A DNA stretch of 64,000 nt from Mixta hanseatica (GTDB lineage Bacteria > Pseudomonadota > Gammaproteobacteria > Enterobacterales > Enterobacteriaceae): positions 310,001 to 374,000 of the forward strand of contig NZ_CP082904.1 of NCBI RefSeq assembly GCF_023517775.1, given 5' to 3'. Shown piece after piece: positions 5,961 through 18,006 of this stretch. Position numbers and translations under genes: made by a program. How positions within the stretch are numbered: the first letter of the stretch is position 1; each line of letters opens with the position of its first letter. The notes under the pieces are model-generated. The model saw nothing but the letters and a program-made list of their open reading frames with translations, ran no database searches and had not been told where the DNA came from.

Positions 5961-8066
5961 ATGAAAAAAATAAATTTGATAATCCAGTTAATTACCCTGG
6001 TAAATGTCTCATTATGTTATGCCAAAGATGATATTTTATTTGGCTCGCAATATACGTTGGATCGCTACCGCTGGATGGAAGTAGATCAGCGTCGGAATAA
6101 TCAATGGCTTGAGCTGAAAACGAAGCAATCGCAAAAAATGATAGACGCTTTTCCATGGCGGAAAAAGTTACAAAAGCAACTGGGTGCGCTTAGTAATCCT
6201 GAAGGTTCTCTTTCAGATATCTTTTATGCAGGTGAAAATAGGTTTTATCTAAGATCGACCCCTGCATTTCCTTATTCGCGTCTTTTTATAAAGCGAAAAG
6301 GCTACAACGAGAAACTATTAGTTGATCCCCCTGTTGGTAAAGGCATTCACTTTTTTTCACCCTCATATGATGGTCGCTATATTGCTTATGGTTTATCAGA
6401 TAATGGGTCAGAATTTGCTTCAATAAAAATTATTGATACCAGAAGTGGCAAAGATCTTACGGATATCATTCCACAAGTTCGCTATCCTCATATAATCTGG
6501 CAGAGCGATAATCATTCATTTTTTTACCGGCGGATGCCATCCGTAAAACTGAACGCCCTCCCTTCCGATCGCCTTGCTGGAGAAAAAATGTTTCTTCACC
6601 AGGTAGGAAGCAATACTAGCCTGGATACACCCGTTTTTGACAGTTTTATGGTGGCTAAAAAGGGGGCTAGTAAATATGATAATGTCGCTATACATGCTTC
6701 TCCTGATTCAGACTGGCTTCTTTCCTCTGTCTCTGCAGCAACCAGTGGGTATAGTAGTGCAATATTTAAAGTGCGTGCTGATGCATTAAGTGGACCCAAA
6801 ACGCCTTGGGTTAAAGTTATTGATAGCAAAGATAATGTTTCCCATTTTGTCTTTTCTGGGAAATGGTTATATTTGGCAAGGTATAATAATTATTCTGGTT
6901 ATCTTGTTACTCGGCTTAATCTTGATAAGCCCAGTCACCCGGAAGAAAAAAACATCGAATGGTCAAATGGTGAATTAACGGGATTTATAACCAGCTGCGA
7001 GGCGCTTTATATTACATATCATGATTCAGGAATAAGACGATTTGTACGTATCCCGTTCAGCAACATCTATCATGTGCAAAATATTACTCTGCCGTTTAAC
7101 GGGGAGATCACAGCGTTATTTTCCAGTTTTGACCAAAAGGAGATACTCTTCACTCTACAGGGATGGACGATACCGCCAGCAATTTTTCGCTACGATCCTG
7201 ATATTAATAAGATTGAAAATACGAAACTGATCGCTCCGCAATCCTATGATTATGCTGATTATGAAGCGGAAGAAAAATGGGTTATATCAAAAAATAAAGT
7301 GCGCGTGCCTCTCACCATCATTCACCGGCGAGGCATGAAGTTAGATGGAACCGCGCCCACCTGGCTAACTGCCTATGGGGCTTATGGGGTGAGCACGTTT
7401 CCTGATTTTGATCCATCACGGCTTATCTGGCTTAGAGGAGGCGGCATTATCGCCATTGCCCATGTGCGTGGCGGAGGAGAGTTAGGTCCCCTTTGGCATG
7501 AAGCAGGGCGCGCGTCGAGTAAAGAAAATTCAATTACAGATTTTATTAACTGTGCAGAGTATCTGATAGCTCAGGGTTACACTAACCCATCACGGCTGGC
7601 TATTAGCGGTGGAAGTGCGGGCGGAATTGTTATTGGAATGGCTTTAGCGCAGCGTCCCGGTTTGTTTGCCGCAGTAGCCATTGATGCAGGCATCCTCAAT
7701 ACTACCCGGCTTGATCAGATCCCAATCGGCGCAATGAATTTTAAAGAGTTTGGCTCCCCTTCCACTGAACAAGGGATGCGTAATCTCCAAAAAATTGATG
7801 CCTATCATAATTTGAAAGACGGTATCCGTTATCCGGCAGCCCTGTTAACGGTGGGTTTAAATGACGCCCGCGTTTCTCCCTGGCAGACGGCTAAGTTTGC
7901 AGCCCGTCTGGAAGAGATTGCCGCGAGAGAGAAAAATTCCAATCCAGTGCTTGTTTTCGCTGAACGAGACGCTGGCCACAGCCCGGCAACTTATGACCAG
8001 GCTGATAAAAAATTTTTGGATATACTAACTTTTTTTATCTGGAGAACCGGACTCGCTAAGGAATAA
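5961..8066 (+). CDS. Secreted prolyl-oligopeptidase-like serine peptidase (S9A)
   Basis: The 701-residue product starts with a clear signal peptide (basic MKK, hydrophobic stretch, probable cut after CYA near residue 22), so it acts outside the cytoplasm. The first two thirds fit the beta-propeller domain of the S9A family (WMEVDQRRNNQWLE near the start). The C-terminal third is an alpha/beta hydrolase. The triad is visible as Ser in GGSAGG (7614), Asp in LNDARVSP (7863) and His in DAGHSPATYD (7977). A GTG directly precedes the ATG and could be the start. The gene is AT-rich compared with its neighbours, which suggests transfer. It follows the two glycine-rich peptide genes and may process them, but this is inference. 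Confidence 0.88.
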   Translation: MKKINLIIQLITLVNVSLCYAKDDILFGSQYTLDRYRWMEVDQRRNNQWLELKTKQSQKMIDAFPWRKKLQKQLGALSNPEGSLSDIFYAGENRFYLRSTPAFPYSRLFIKRKGYNEKLLVDPPVGKGIHFFSPSYDGRYIAYGLSDNGSEFASIKIIDTRSGKDLTDIIPQVRYPHIIWQSDNHSFFYRRMPSVKLNALPSDRLAGEKMFLHQVGSNTSLDTPVFDSFMVAKKGASKYDNVAIHASPDSDWLLSSVSAATSGYSSAIFKVRADALSGPKTPWVKVIDSKDNVSHFVFSGKWLYLARYNNYSGYLVTRLNLDKPSHPEEKNIEWSNGELTGFITSCEALYITYHDSGIRRFVRIPFSNIYHVQNITLPFNGEITALFSSFDQKEILFTLQGWTIPPAIFRYDPDINKIENTKLIAPQSYDYADYEAEEKWVISKNKVRVPLTIIHRRGMKLDGTAPTWLTAYGAYGVSTFPDFDPSRLIWLRGGGIIAIAHVRGGGELGPLWHEAGRASSKENSITDFINCAEYLIAQGYTNPSRLAISGGSAGGIVIGMALAQRPGLFAAVAIDAGILNTTRLDQIPIGAMNFKEFGSPSTEQGMRNLQKIDAYHNLKDGIRYPAALLTVGLNDARVSPWQTAKFAARLEEIAAREKNSNPVLVFAERDAGHSPATYDQADKKFLDILTFFIWRTGLAKE

Positions 8067-8559
8067 AATTTACCGTTCCTGCGTCCCACACTCTTGCTAA
8101 CCTCCTTCAGGAGGGCGCGCTAGTCAGGCAGAACCGTACTCTCACGCCATGCTCGGCGCGGACAGCAGCAGCGGCGCATTGCGTTATCAGTCTCTTTAAG
8201 CTCGGAATGGGCTTTCTTCTCAGTCATGAAGGACATACCTGAAATTCCCCCCGTTTCTTCCTTTCCCAATCTTTTCATCAGGCTGGCGTAAAATTAACCG
8301 CCAGGTGATCCGTATCCTCTTTTTAAGCTTTGTGCTAATTATTTTATGCAAAGTTCGCAGGCTTATGGTTGGCCTTGTCTATGCTTAGCAAGACTGTTTT
8401 TGTTTTTCTGCTTTGAATATTAAAAGTTGATGCGCGCGGCAACGCTTTTTCCATGGAAAGGTGCGGCTCTGTCGGCGTGCGCATGGCTCATTGAAGAGTA
8501 GTCAGGCTAACGTCCTTATACGTCACGTTTCGGCTACCATACATCACAGGAAGAAAGTC
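8067..8559. other. Spacer between the peptidase gene and glgB
   Basis: About 490 bases without a supported gene. A small stem (CCTCC/GGAGG around a TTCA loop, near 8101-8114) lies shortly after the peptidase stop and may end its transcript. A second inverted repeat, CTGGCG/CGCCAG, is near 8282-8303. The part from about 8310 is AT-rich and should carry the glg operon promoter. The glgB frame is open to 8461, but the extra residues do not fit the family. Confidence 0.4.
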
Positions 8560-10752
8560 ATGTCAGAGCTCCCGGATCGCCAGGCGATCAATGCGATTAT
8601 TGAAGGTCACTACGCTGACCCGTTTTCACTGTTGGGAATGCATCAGACCAGTAACGGACTTGAGGTGCGGGCGCTACTGCCTGATGCCTCTGAAGTCTGG
8701 GTGATCGAAACCAGCACCGGGCGTAAATGCGCTCAGCTGAAGTGTCTCGATTCACGCGGCTTTTTTAACGGGGTCATTCCACGTCGTAAAAATCCGTTCC
8801 GCTATCAGCTTGCCGTGACCTGGCATGGCGAGCAGAACCTGATTGACGATGCCTATCGTTTCGGCCCGCTGCTACAGGAGCTGGATAGCTGGCTGCTGGC
8901 CGAAGGCACCCACCTGCGCCCATATGAAACGCTGGGCGCGCATGCTGATGTGATTGACGGCATCAGCGGTACCCGCTTCTCCGTTTGGGCGCCTAACGCG
9001 CGCCGCGTCTCGGTGGTGGGCGATTTTAACTATTGGGATGGACGTCGCCATCCGATGCGCTTTCGTCGTGAAATCGGTGTCTGGGAACTGTTTGTGCCCG
9101 CGGCACGTACCGGACAGCTCTACAAATACGAAATAATTGATAATAAAGGGCAACTGCGTCTGAAATCAGACCCGTTTGCCTTTGAATCACAAATGCGGCC
9201 TGACAGCGCGTCGGTGATCTGCGGGCTGCCGGAAAAGGTCGCCATGCGTGAAAACCGCAAGGCGGCGAACGCGTTTGACGCGCCGATTTCTATCTATGAG
9301 GTTCATCTCGGCTCATGGCGTCGGCATACCGACAATAACTTCTGGCTGAGCTACAAAGAGCTGGAAGAGCAGCTGATCCCCTATGTGAAAGAGATGGGCT
9401 TTACCCATATCGAACTGATGCCGATTAACGAGCATCCGTTTGATGGCAGCTGGGGTTATCAGCCGGTGGGAATGTATGCGCCGACCCGGCGTTTCGGCAC
9501 GCGCGATGAGTTCCGCCATTTTGTCGCCGCCGCGCACGCCGCCGGGCTGAACGTGATCCTGGACTGGGTGCCCGGCCATTTCCCTTCCGATGATTTCGGC
9601 CTCGCACAGTTTGACGGTACCGCGTTGTATGAGCATGAAGACCCGCGCGAAGGGTTTCATCAGGACTGGAACACGCTGATCTATAACTACGGTCGCCGTG
9701 AAGTCAGTAACTATCTGGCCGGTAACGCGCTTTACTGGGTAGAGCGCTTTGGCATTGATAGCCTGCGCGTGGATGCGGTGGCTTCGATGATCTACCGTGA
9801 CTACAGCCGTCCGCAGGGCGAATGGGTACCGAACCACTTTGGCGGACGTGAAAATCTGGAAGCCATTGATTTCATCCGTTACACCAACCGTATGCTGGGC
9901 AATACTGCTCCCGGCGCGGTCACTATTGCTGAAGAATCAACCGATTTTCATGGCGTATCGCGGCCGCCGGAAACCGGCGGACTGGGTTTCTGGTATAAGT
10001 GGAACCTCGGCTGGATGCACGACACGCTGGATTACATGAAGCTCGATCCGATCTATCGCAGTCACCATCACCATCTGATGACCTTCGGCATGCTGTACAA
10101 CTACACCGAAAACTTCGTGCTGCCGCTTTCGCACGATGAAGTGGTGCACGGTAAGCGTTCGATCCTCGATCGTATGCCGGGCGACGCCTGGCAGAAATTC
10201 GCCAATCTGCGCGCCTACTACGGCTGGATGTGGGCCTTCCCCGGTAAAAAACTGCTGTTTATGGGCGGCGAGTTCGCGCAGGGCCGCGAGTGGAATCATG
10301 ATAGCAGCCTCGACTGGCACCTGTTGGAAGGCGAGGACAACTGGCACAACGGCGTACAGCGCCTGGTGCGCGACCTTAACCTGACTTACCGGCACCATGC
10401 GCCGATGCACCAGTGTGATTTCGACGGCAGCGGCTTTGAATGGCTGGTAGTGGATGACTACGAGAATTCGGTCTTTATCTTTGCGCGCCGCGATCGTGAC
10501 GGTAATGAAATTATTGTCGCCAGCAACTTTACGCCGGTTCCACGCTACAACTATCGCTTCGGCATCAATCAGCCGGGCGGCTGGCGCGAAATCATCAATA
10601 CCGACTCCGTGCATTACCACGGTAGCAATACCGGCAACGGTGACGTGGTGTGGAGCGATCCGTTACCCAGCCATAACCGTGAACATTCGCTGATGCTGAC
10701 CTTGCCGCCGCTGGCCACGATTTGGTTGATTCGGGAGCGGGAGGCGGAATGA
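8560..10752 (+). CDS. glgB: 1,4-alpha-glucan branching enzyme GlgB
   Basis: Introduces alpha-1,6 branches into glycogen by moving an oligoglucan chain. The 730-residue product has N-terminal beta-sandwich (CBM48) domains, then a GH13 catalytic domain with the nucleophile Asp405 (RVDAVASM), acid/base Glu458 ([10 protein letters not shown]) and Asp526 ([12 protein letters not shown]). The numbering is the same as for the E. coli enzyme (728 residues). ATG 8560 follows a CAGGAAGAAAG ribosome site. First gene of a five-gene glycogen operon. It overlaps glgX by the ATGA signature. Confidence 0.97.
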   Translation: MSELPDRQAINAIIEGHYADPFSLLGMHQTSNGLEVRALLPDASEVWVIETSTGRKCAQLKCLDSRGFFNGVIPRRKNPFRYQLAVTWHGEQNLIDDAYRFGPLLQELDSWLLAEGTHLRPYETLGAHADVIDGISGTRFSVWAPNARRVSVVGDFNYWDGRRHPMRFRREIGVWELFVPAARTGQLYKYEIIDNKGQLRLKSDPFAFESQMRPDSASVICGLPEKVAMRENRKAANAFDAPISIYEVHLGSWRRHTDNNFWLSYKELEEQLIPYVKEMGFTHIELMPINEHPFDGSWGYQPVGMYAPTRRFGTRDEFRHFVAAAHAAGLNVILDWVPGHFPSDDFGLAQFDGTALYEHEDPREGFHQDWNTLIYNYGRREVSNYLAGNALYWVERFGIDSLRVDAVASMIYRDYSRPQGEWVPNHFGGRENLEAIDFIRYTNRMLGNTAPGAVTIAEESTDFHGVSRPPETGGLGFWYKWNLGWMHDTLDYMKLDPIYRSHHHHLMTFGMLYNYTENFVLPLSHDEVVHGKRSILDRMPGDAWQKFANLRAYYGWMWAFPGKKLLFMGGEFAQGREWNHDSSLDWHLLEGEDNWHNGVQRLVRDLNLTYRHHAPMHQCDFDGSGFEWLVVDDYENSVFIFARRDRDGNEIIVASNFTPVPRYNYRFGINQPGGWREIINTDSVHYHGSNTGNGDVVWSDPLPSHNREHSLMLTLPPLATIWLIREREAE

Positions 10753-12734
10753 GTCATTTGCGTACGGGTAATCCTGCTCCTCCTGGCGCAACCTGGGATG
10801 GTAACGGGGTTAACTTCACGCTGTTTTCTCAACATGCCCAGCGCGTGGAGCTCTGCCTGTTCGATGAGAAAGGGCAGGAAGTACGCTATGACCTGCCGTC
10901 TCGCACCGACAACATCTGGTACGGCTACGTACCGGATCTTAAACCGGGCCAGCGCTACGGCTATCGGGTGCATGGTCCCTGGGCGCCGGAACAGGGGCAT
11001 CGCTTTAATCCGGCTAAGCTGTTAGTCGATCCCTGCGCGCGCGCCGTCGAAGGCGAGGTGGCGGATAGCTCGCTGTTTAACGGCGGCGAATGGCAGCGCG
11101 ATGAGCAGGATAATGCGGCGACTGCGCCGAAAAGCGTGGTGGTTGCGGAAAACTTTAACTGGGGCGATGACGCCGCGCCGCGCGTACCCTGGGGCAATAC
11201 GGTGATCTATGAAGCGCACGTGCGTGGATTAACCCGGCGGCATCCGGAAATTCCGGAAACGCAGCGCGGTACTTACGCTGCGCTGGGGCATCCTGTTATT
11301 GTCAATTATCTCAAACAGCTGGGCGTGACTACGCTGGAACTGCAGCCGGTGGCGCAGTTTGCCGATGAACCGCGTCTGCAACAGCTGGGGCTGCGTAACT
11401 ATTGGGGCTATAACCCTTATGCGCTCTGGTCGGTTGAACCGCGCTACGCTTCCGGCGAGGGCGGTCGCAGCGCGCTGCAGGAGTTCCAGCAGGCGGTAAA
11501 AGCGCTGCACGCGGCGGGTATCGAAGTGGTGCTGGATATGGTGCTTAACCATACCGCCGAGCTGGAAGAGATCGGTCCGACGCTGTCGATGCGCGGCATT
11601 GATAACGCCAGCTACTATTGGTTAACCGATGACGGGCATTATCACAACTGGACCGGCTGCGGTAACACGCTCAATCTTAGCCATCCTCAGGTGATGAATT
11701 GGGCGCTTGACTGTTTGCGTTACTGGGTGACGGTGTGCCATGTCGATGGTTTTCGTTTCGATTTGGCCGTGGTGCTGGGAAGAACGCCCGATTTTCGTGC
11801 CGATGCGCCTTTCCTTGCGGCGCTTAAAGCCTGCCCGATTCTTTCGCAAGTCAAGCTGATTGCCGAACCGTGGGATATCGGACCGCACGGCTATCAGGTG
11901 GGCCGCTTTCCGTCGCCGTTTGCGGACTGGAACGATCGCTTCCGTGACGATATGCGCCGCTACTGGCTGCTGGGCGAATTAACCAACGGCGACTTTGCAC
12001 GCCGCTTCGCCGCTTCCAGCGACACCTTCCAGCATGACGACCGGCTGCCTTCCGCTACGGTGAATCTGATCGCCGCACACGACGGCTTTACCCTGCGCGA
12101 TTTGCTGAGCTTCACGCGTAAACGCAATGAGGCCAACGGCGAAGATAACCGCGACGGGCACAACGGTAACTTTAGCCACAATCACGGCAGCGAAGGATTA
12201 ACGGTCTCGCTTAACGTGCTGGAGCGCCGCCGCCGCAGCGCGCACGCGTTACTGACTTCACTACTGCTGGCGCAGGGCACGCCGATGCTGCTGGCCGGCG
12301 ATGAACACGGACATACGCAGCACGGCAACAACAATGCGTATTGTCAGGATAACGAACTGACCTGGTTTGACTGGGAAAACCAGGATGAAGGGCTGTACGC
12401 CTTTACCGCCGCGCTGATCCATCTGCGTCAGCAGATCCCCGCGCTGACACAGGATCGCTGGTGGACGGAAGGTGACGGGAACGTTCAGTGGCTGAATAGC
12501 CAGGGCGAGCCGCTGAATGCGCAACAGTGGGAGCAGGGGGAGCATAAACTGCAAATCCTGCTTTCAGGACGCTGGTTGATCACGATTAATGCCACGCAAG
12601 ACGTGAGCGAAATATCTCTACCAGACGGAGAATGGCGCGCGGTTCCTCCTTTTGCCGGGGAAGATAATCCTGTCCCGTCGACTGTCTGGCATGGGCCTGC
12701 GCACGGCGCGTGTGTGTTCCAAAAGCAAGTATAA
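10749..12734 (+). CDS. glgX: Glycogen debranching enzyme GlgX
   Basis: Isoamylase-type GH13 enzyme that hydrolyses the alpha-1,6 links of short limit-dextrin branches left by glycogen phosphorylase. The 661-residue product carries CBM48 at the N terminus and the catalytic Asp338 ([11 protein letters not shown]), Glu373 (LIAEPWDIG) and Asp445 ([11 protein letters not shown]). An in-frame ATG/GTG upstream exists, but ATG 10749 overlaps the glgB stop and gives the expected [16 protein letters not shown]. Translational coupling to glgB is likely. Confidence 0.96.
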   Translation: MSHLRTGNPAPPGATWDGNGVNFTLFSQHAQRVELCLFDEKGQEVRYDLPSRTDNIWYGYVPDLKPGQRYGYRVHGPWAPEQGHRFNPAKLLVDPCARAVEGEVADSSLFNGGEWQRDEQDNAATAPKSVVVAENFNWGDDAAPRVPWGNTVIYEAHVRGLTRRHPEIPETQRGTYAALGHPVIVNYLKQLGVTTLELQPVAQFADEPRLQQLGLRNYWGYNPYALWSVEPRYASGEGGRSALQEFQQAVKALHAAGIEVVLDMVLNHTAELEEIGPTLSMRGIDNASYYWLTDDGHYHNWTGCGNTLNLSHPQVMNWALDCLRYWVTVCHVDGFRFDLAVVLGRTPDFRADAPFLAALKACPILSQVKLIAEPWDIGPHGYQVGRFPSPFADWNDRFRDDMRRYWLLGELTNGDFARRFAASSDTFQHDDRLPSATVNLIAAHDGFTLRDLLSFTRKRNEANGEDNRDGHNGNFSHNHGSEGLTVSLNVLERRRRSAHALLTSLLLAQGTPMLLAGDEHGHTQHGNNNAYCQDNELTWFDWENQDEGLYAFTAALIHLRQQIPALTQDRWWTEGDGNVQWLNSQGEPLNAQQWEQGEHKLQILLSGRWLITINATQDVSEISLPDGEWRAVPPFAGEDNPVPSTVWHGPAHGACVFQKQV

Positions 12735-12744
12735 GGAGTCAGAC

Positions 12745-14037
12745 ATGGTCAAGTTAGAACGTACCGAACACCTGATGCTGGCGAGACAACTGCCAACGCA
12801 AACTGTGGCCCTCATTCTTGCAGGCGGACGCGGCACGCGCCTAAGAGATCTGACCGCGACGCGCGCTAAACCTGCGGTGCATTTTGGCGGCAAATTTCGC
12901 ATTATCGATTTTGCTCTGTCGAACTGTATTAACTCCGGCATTCGGCGCATCGGGGTGATCACGCAGTATCAGTCCCACTCGCTGGTGCAGCATATCCAAC
13001 GCGGCTGGTCATTCTTCAATGAAGAGATGAATGAGTTTGTCGATCTGCTGCCGGCGCAGCAGCGCTTCAGCACTGAGCACTGGTATCGCGGCACCGCCGA
13101 TGCGGTAACCCAGAATCTGGATATTATTCGTCGCTACGATGCGCAATATATCGTCATCCTGGCGGGCGACCATATCTATAAAATGGATTACTCGCGCATG
13201 CTGCTGGATCATGTCGATAACGATGCGCGCTGCACCATTGCCTGTTTGCCGGTGCCGCTGCATGAGGCGACGGCGTTCGGCGTGATGGCGGTCAATGATA
13301 AAAACCGCGTGGTGGATTTTGTAGAAAAACCGGCGCAGCCGCCCTCCATGCCGGGCGATGACACCAAAGCGCTGGCCAGCATGGGCATCTACGTGTTTAA
13401 CGCTGATTACCTGTATCAGTTGCTGGAAGAAGACCTGGAGATCCCGGGATCCAGCCACGATTTTGGTAAAGATCTGCTGCCGAAAATCGTTGCCAGCGGC
13501 GAAGCACTGGCGCACTCCTTTAACATTTCCTGCGTGCAAAGCGATGACGACGCGGTGCCCTACTGGCGCGATGTCGGCACGCTGGAAGCATACTGGCGCG
13601 CCAACCTCGACCTGGCCTCGGTCACGCCGGAGCTGGATATGTATGATCATGAATGGCCAATTCACACCTACATGGAACCTCTGCCACCGGCTAAATTTGT
13701 GCAGGATCGCTCCGGCAGTCATGGTATGACCATGAACTCGCTGGTTTCCGGCGGCTGCATCATCTCCGGTTCGGTGGTGGTGCAGTCCGTGTTGTTCTCA
13801 CGCGTACGCGTGAACTCGTTTTGCAATATTGATTCTGCAGTGCTGCTGCCTGACGTAGTGGTTGGACGCTCTTGTCGTCTGCGCCGCTGCGTTATCGACC
13901 GCGCCTGCGTTATTCCAGAAGGCATGGTAATCGGCGAAAACCCTGACGAAGACAGCCGCCGTTTTTACCGTTCCGAAGAGGGTATCGTGCTGGTAACGCG
14001 CGAAATGCTGGCCAGGCTGGCCGACACTTCCGCCTGA
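12745..14037 (+). CDS. glgC: Glucose-1-phosphate adenylyltransferase GlgC
   Basis: Makes ADP-glucose from glucose-1-phosphate and ATP, the committed and allosterically controlled step of glycogen synthesis. The N terminus holds the nucleotidyltransferase signature [20 protein letters not shown] and the substrate stretch [18 protein letters not shown]. The C-terminal part is the left-handed beta-helix typical of the enzyme. Length is 430 residues, E. coli 431. ATG 12745 follows AAGGAG. The frame is open to 12652 inside glgX, but that extension is not part of the protein. Confidence 0.97.
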   Translation: MVKLERTEHLMLARQLPTQTVALILAGGRGTRLRDLTATRAKPAVHFGGKFRIIDFALSNCINSGIRRIGVITQYQSHSLVQHIQRGWSFFNEEMNEFVDLLPAQQRFSTEHWYRGTADAVTQNLDIIRRYDAQYIVILAGDHIYKMDYSRMLLDHVDNDARCTIACLPVPLHEATAFGVMAVNDKNRVVDFVEKPAQPPSMPGDDTKALASMGIYVFNADYLYQLLEEDLEIPGSSHDFGKDLLPKIVASGEALAHSFNISCVQSDDDAVPYWRDVGTLEAYWRANLDLASVTPELDMYDHEWPIHTYMEPLPPAKFVQDRSGSHGMTMNSLVSGGCIISGSVVVQSVLFSRVRVNSFCNIDSAVLLPDVVVGRSCRLRRCVIDRACVIPEGMVIGENPDEDSRRFYRSEEGIVLVTREMLARLADTSA

Positions 14038-14104
14038 CCGACAAAACAGTAACACACGCAATCTGCGCGAGGATCGCGCCAGATTTCCGTTAAAGGAGCC
14101 GAGA

Positions 14105-15538
14105 ATGCAGGTTTTACATGTCTGTTCAGAACTTTTCCCGCTGTTAAAAACCGGCGGGTTAGCTGATGTGGTGGGGGCATTACCGGCAGCACAGATTGCA
14201 GATGGAACGGACACGCGCGTTTTACTCCCGGCGTTTCCGGATCTGCGTAAAGGAATAACCGACACGGAAGTCGTCGCTGAGCTGCAAACTTTCGCAGGCC
14301 CGGTCAGGCTGCACTTTGGACATTTTAATGGGGTTGGCATTTATCTGATTGAAGCTGAGGAACTGTACGATCGGCCCGGCAGCCCTTATCACGATGAAAA
14401 CCAGTTCGCTTATCCAGACAACTATCTGCGCTTTGCGCTGCTCGGCTGGATGGGATGTGAAATGGCCTGTGGACTGGATACCAACTGGCGTCCGGATATT
14501 GTGCATGCCCATGACTGGCACGCCGGTTTAACCTGCGCCTATCTGGCGGCGCGCGGACGGCCGGCAAAATCGGTATTTACCGTGCATAACCTGGCGTATC
14601 AGGGGCTGTTTTACGCGCATCATATGGATGAAATTCAGCTGCCGCCGTCGTTTTTCGATATGCATGGCCTGGAGTTCTACGGGCAAATCTCTTATCTCAA
14701 GGCGGGGCTGTTCTTTGCCGATCATATTACGGCAGTTAGCCCGACCTATGCGCGTGAGATCACCCTGCCGGAATATGGTAACGGCATGGAGGCGCTACTG
14801 GCGGAGCGGATGCGCGAAGGGCGGCTGAGCGGCATCCTGAACGGCGTCGATCCGCTGATCTGGGATCCGGCGCATGACCTGCTGCTTAACGCACGTTACA
14901 ACCGCGATACGCTGGATGCCAAGGCGGAAAACAAACGTCAGTTGCAGATTGCGATGGGCCTGAAGGTAGATGACAGCGTGCCGGTGTTTGCGGTGGTAAG
15001 TCGTCTGACTAAACAGAAAGGGCTGGATCTGGTGCTGGAGGCGTTGCCGAGCCTGCTGGAGCAGGGCGGTCAGCTGGTGTTGCTGGGCGCGGGCGATGCG
15101 GTATTGCAGCAGGGCTTCCTGGCGGCGGCGGCGGAAAATCCCGGCAGCGTCGGGGTACAGATTGGTTATCACGAAGCTTTCTCTCACCGCATCATGGGCG
15201 GAGCGGATGTGATTATGGTGCCGAGCCGCTTTGAGCCTTGCGGCCTGACGCAGCTTTACGGCCTGAAGTACGGCACGCTGCCGTTGGTTCGGCGTACCGG
15301 CGGGCTGGCGGATACGGTCAATGATAGCTCGCTGGAGAACCTGGCGGACGGTATCGCCAGCGGCTTCAGCTTTGAAGACAGCAACGCCTGGTCGCTGCTG
15401 CGCGCCATCCGGCGTTCGTTTGTGTTGTGGTCTCGTCCTTCTTTGTGGCGCTACGTTCAGCGTCAGGCGATGGCGATGGACTTTAGCTGGCAGGTGGCTG
15501 CACAGGCCTACCGGGATCTTTATCAACGGTTGTTGTAA
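14105..15538 (+). CDS. glgA: Glycogen synthase GlgA
   Basis: Transfers glucose from ADP-glucose to the growing alpha-1,4 glucan. A 477-residue GT5 enzyme, the same length as in E. coli. The ADP-glucose binding motif [13 protein letters not shown] is near the N terminus, and the GT-B C-terminal domain shows [20 protein letters not shown] and the [10 protein letters not shown] segment. An AAAGGAG ribosome site lies before the ATG. It sits between glgC and glgP, as in other enterobacteria. Confidence 0.97.
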   Translation: MQVLHVCSELFPLLKTGGLADVVGALPAAQIADGTDTRVLLPAFPDLRKGITDTEVVAELQTFAGPVRLHFGHFNGVGIYLIEAEELYDRPGSPYHDENQFAYPDNYLRFALLGWMGCEMACGLDTNWRPDIVHAHDWHAGLTCAYLAARGRPAKSVFTVHNLAYQGLFYAHHMDEIQLPPSFFDMHGLEFYGQISYLKAGLFFADHITAVSPTYAREITLPEYGNGMEALLAERMREGRLSGILNGVDPLIWDPAHDLLLNARYNRDTLDAKAENKRQLQIAMGLKVDDSVPVFAVVSRLTKQKGLDLVLEALPSLLEQGGQLVLLGAGDAVLQQGFLAAAAENPGSVGVQIGYHEAFSHRIMGGADVIMVPSRFEPCGLTQLYGLKYGTLPLVRRTGGLADTVNDSSLENLADGIASGFSFEDSNAWSLLRAIRRSFVLWSRPSLWRYVQRQAMAMDFSWQVAAQAYRDLYQRLL

Positions 15539-15558
15539 CCTGATTTGGGATACTTGCT

Positions 15559-18006
15559 ATGAACGCACCTTTTACCTATGCCTCACCTACGCTAACGGTC
15601 GAAGCGTTAAAGCACTCTATTGCCTATAAGCTGATGTTCACGCTGGGTAAAGATCCATCCGCCGCCAACAAGCACGAATGGTTGAACGCCTCGCTGCTGG
15701 CGGTCCGCGATCGTATGGTGGAGCGCTGGTTGCGCTCCAGTCGCGCTCAGCTTTCGCAGGATGTACGTCAGGTTTATTACCTGTCGATGGAATTCCTGAT
15801 GGGCCGTACCCTCTCCAATGCGCTGCTGGCGATGGGGATCTATGAAGATCTCAGCACCGCGCTGGAGGAGATGGGGCTGGATCTGGAAGAGCTGATCGAA
15901 GAAGAGAACGATCCGGGGCTGGGTAACGGGGGCTTAGGGCGTCTGGCCGCCTGTTTCCTTGATTCGCTGGCGACGCTGGGTTTGCCGGGACACGGCTATG
16001 GCATCCGTTACGATTACGGCATGTTTAAGCAGAACATCGTGGACGGACGTCAGGCTGAGTCGCCAGATTACTGGCTGGAGTATGGCAATCCGTGGGAATT
16101 TCAGCGTTATAACACCCGTTATAAAGTGCGTTTTGGCGGTCGTTTACAGCATGAAGGCGCGAAGGTGCGCTGGCTGGAAACCGAAGAAGTGCTGGCTATG
16201 GCCTATGACCAAATTATTCCCGGCTTTGATACCGACGCCACTAACACGCTACGGCTGTGGAGCGCGCAGGCCAGTAATGAAATCAACCTGGGGAAATTTA
16301 ACCAGGGCGACTACTTTGCTGCGGTAGAAGATAAAAACCATTCAGAAAACGTATCGCGCGTGCTCTATCCGGATGACTCTACCTATTCCGGTCGCGAGCT
16401 GCGTCTGCGTCAGGAATATTTCCTCGTGTCGGCGACGGTGCAAGACATTCTTAACCGTCACTGGGAGATGCACCAAACTTTCGATAATCTCGCGGATAAG
16501 ATCGCCATCCACCTGAACGATACCCATCCGGTGCTGGCGATCCCGGAGCTGATGCGCTTGCTGATTGACGAGCATAAGTTCAACTGGGACGACGCGTTTG
16601 AAGTAGTGTGTCAGGTTTTCTCTTATACCAACCACACTTTAATGAGCGAGGCGCTGGAAACCTGGTCGGTGGATATGATCGGCAAGATCCTGCCGCGCCA
16701 TCTACAGATCATCTTTGAAATTAACGATTACTTCCTGCGTACTATCCAGGATCACTATCCGGACGAGTGGGAGCTGCTGTCGCGTATTTCGATCATTGAT
16801 GAGAACAACGGGCGTCAGGTGCGTATGGCCTGGCTGGCGGTGGTGGTCAGTCACAAGGTGAATGGCGTATCAGAGCTGCACTCTAATCTGATGGTGCAGT
16901 CGCTGTTTGCCGACTTTGCCCGTCTGTTCCCGGGGCGCTTCTGTAACAAAACCAACGGCATCACCCCACGCCGCTGGCTGGCGCTGGCTAACCCGGCGCT
17001 TTCTGAGGTATTGGACGAGAGCATTGGACGCCACTGGCGCACCGATCTTAGCCAGCTGGAAGAGATCAAGCCGCAAATCGATTTCCCCGCCTTTATTGAA
17101 AAGATCGCCGATGCCAAGCTGCAGAATAAAAAGCGTTTGGCGGCCTGGGTGGCGAAAAACATGGATATCGTGCTCGATCCTAACGCGCTGTTCGATGTAC
17201 AGATTAAGCGCATCCATGAATATAAGCGCCAGCTGATGAATGTGCTGCATGTGATTACGCGCTATAACCGCATCAAGGCCGATCCGAACGCGAACTGGGT
17301 GCCGCGTGTGAATATCTTCGCCGGTAAAGCGGCCTCCGCCTACTATATGGCGAAGCATATAATTCATCTGATTAACGATGTCGCGCAGGTAATAAATAAC
17401 GATCCACAGGTGAAAAATAAGCTGAAGGTGGTCTTTATTCCCAACTACAGCGTGAGCCTGGCGCAGATCATTATTCCGGCCGCTGACCTCTCCGAGCAAA
17501 TTTCGCTGGCCGGTACCGAAGCGTCGGGCACCAGCAATATGAAATTTGCCGTTAACGGCGCGTTAACTATCGGCACGCTGGACGGCGCCAATGTTGAAAT
17601 GCTCGAACATGTGGGCAAAGAGAACATCTTTATCTTCGGCAACACCGCCGATCAGGTGGAGAAGCTGCGGCGCGCAGGGTATAACCCGCGCCAGTATTAT
17701 GAAGAGGATGAAGAGCTGCGCCAGGCGTTAACCCAAATCGCTACCGGCGTGTTCAGCCCGCAAGAGCCGGGGCGCTATCACAATATCTACGATTCTCTGA
17801 TTGGCCTGGGCGACCATTACCAGCTGCTGGCTGACTATCGTAGCTATGTGGATACGCAGGATAAAGTAGATGAACTGTATCGCCAGCCGGAAGAGTGGCA
17901 GCGGCGCGCGGCGCTGAATATTGCCAATATGGGCTATTTCTCTTCAGACCGTACCATTCAGGAATATGCTGACGAGATTTGGCACATTTCACCTATCCGA
18001 CTGTAG
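15559..18006 (+). CDS. glgP: Glycogen phosphorylase GlgP
   Basis: Releases glucose-1-phosphate from glycogen ends with phosphate, using pyridoxal phosphate. The 815-residue product has the same length as in E. coli. The cofactor lysine is Lys662 in [18 protein letters not shown], and the GT35 signature [16 protein letters not shown] is present. Last gene of the glg operon, 20 bases after glgA. A paralogue, malP, lies at 41652. Confidence 0.97.
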   Translation: MNAPFTYASPTLTVEALKHSIAYKLMFTLGKDPSAANKHEWLNASLLAVRDRMVERWLRSSRAQLSQDVRQVYYLSMEFLMGRTLSNALLAMGIYEDLSTALEEMGLDLEELIEEENDPGLGNGGLGRLAACFLDSLATLGLPGHGYGIRYDYGMFKQNIVDGRQAESPDYWLEYGNPWEFQRYNTRYKVRFGGRLQHEGAKVRWLETEEVLAMAYDQIIPGFDTDATNTLRLWSAQASNEINLGKFNQGDYFAAVEDKNHSENVSRVLYPDDSTYSGRELRLRQEYFLVSATVQDILNRHWEMHQTFDNLADKIAIHLNDTHPVLAIPELMRLLIDEHKFNWDDAFEVVCQVFSYTNHTLMSEALETWSVDMIGKILPRHLQIIFEINDYFLRTIQDHYPDEWELLSRISIIDENNGRQVRMAWLAVVVSHKVNGVSELHSNLMVQSLFADFARLFPGRFCNKTNGITPRRWLALANPALSEVLDESIGRHWRTDLSQLEEIKPQIDFPAFIEKIADAKLQNKKRLAAWVAKNMDIVLDPNALFDVQIKRIHEYKRQLMNVLHVITRYNRIKADPNANWVPRVNIFAGKAASAYYMAKHIIHLINDVAQVINNDPQVKNKLKVVFIPNYSVSLAQIIIPAADLSEQISLAGTEASGTSNMKFAVNGALTIGTLDGANVEMLEHVGKENIFIFGNTADQVEKLRRAGYNPRQYYEEDEELRQALTQIATGVFSPQEPGRYHNIYDSLIGLGDHYQLLADYRSYVDTQDKVDELYRQPEEWQRRAALNIANMGYFSSDRTIQEYADEIWHISPIRL

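Noticed and set aside
8120..8236. A 38-residue minus-strand frame (MSFMTEKKAHSELKETDNAM...) after the peptidase gene
   Set aside because: No good ribosome site, no known pattern, and a run of arginine and cysteine that looks like chance. Not convincing as an immunity protein, though its place beside the peptide cassette was tempting.
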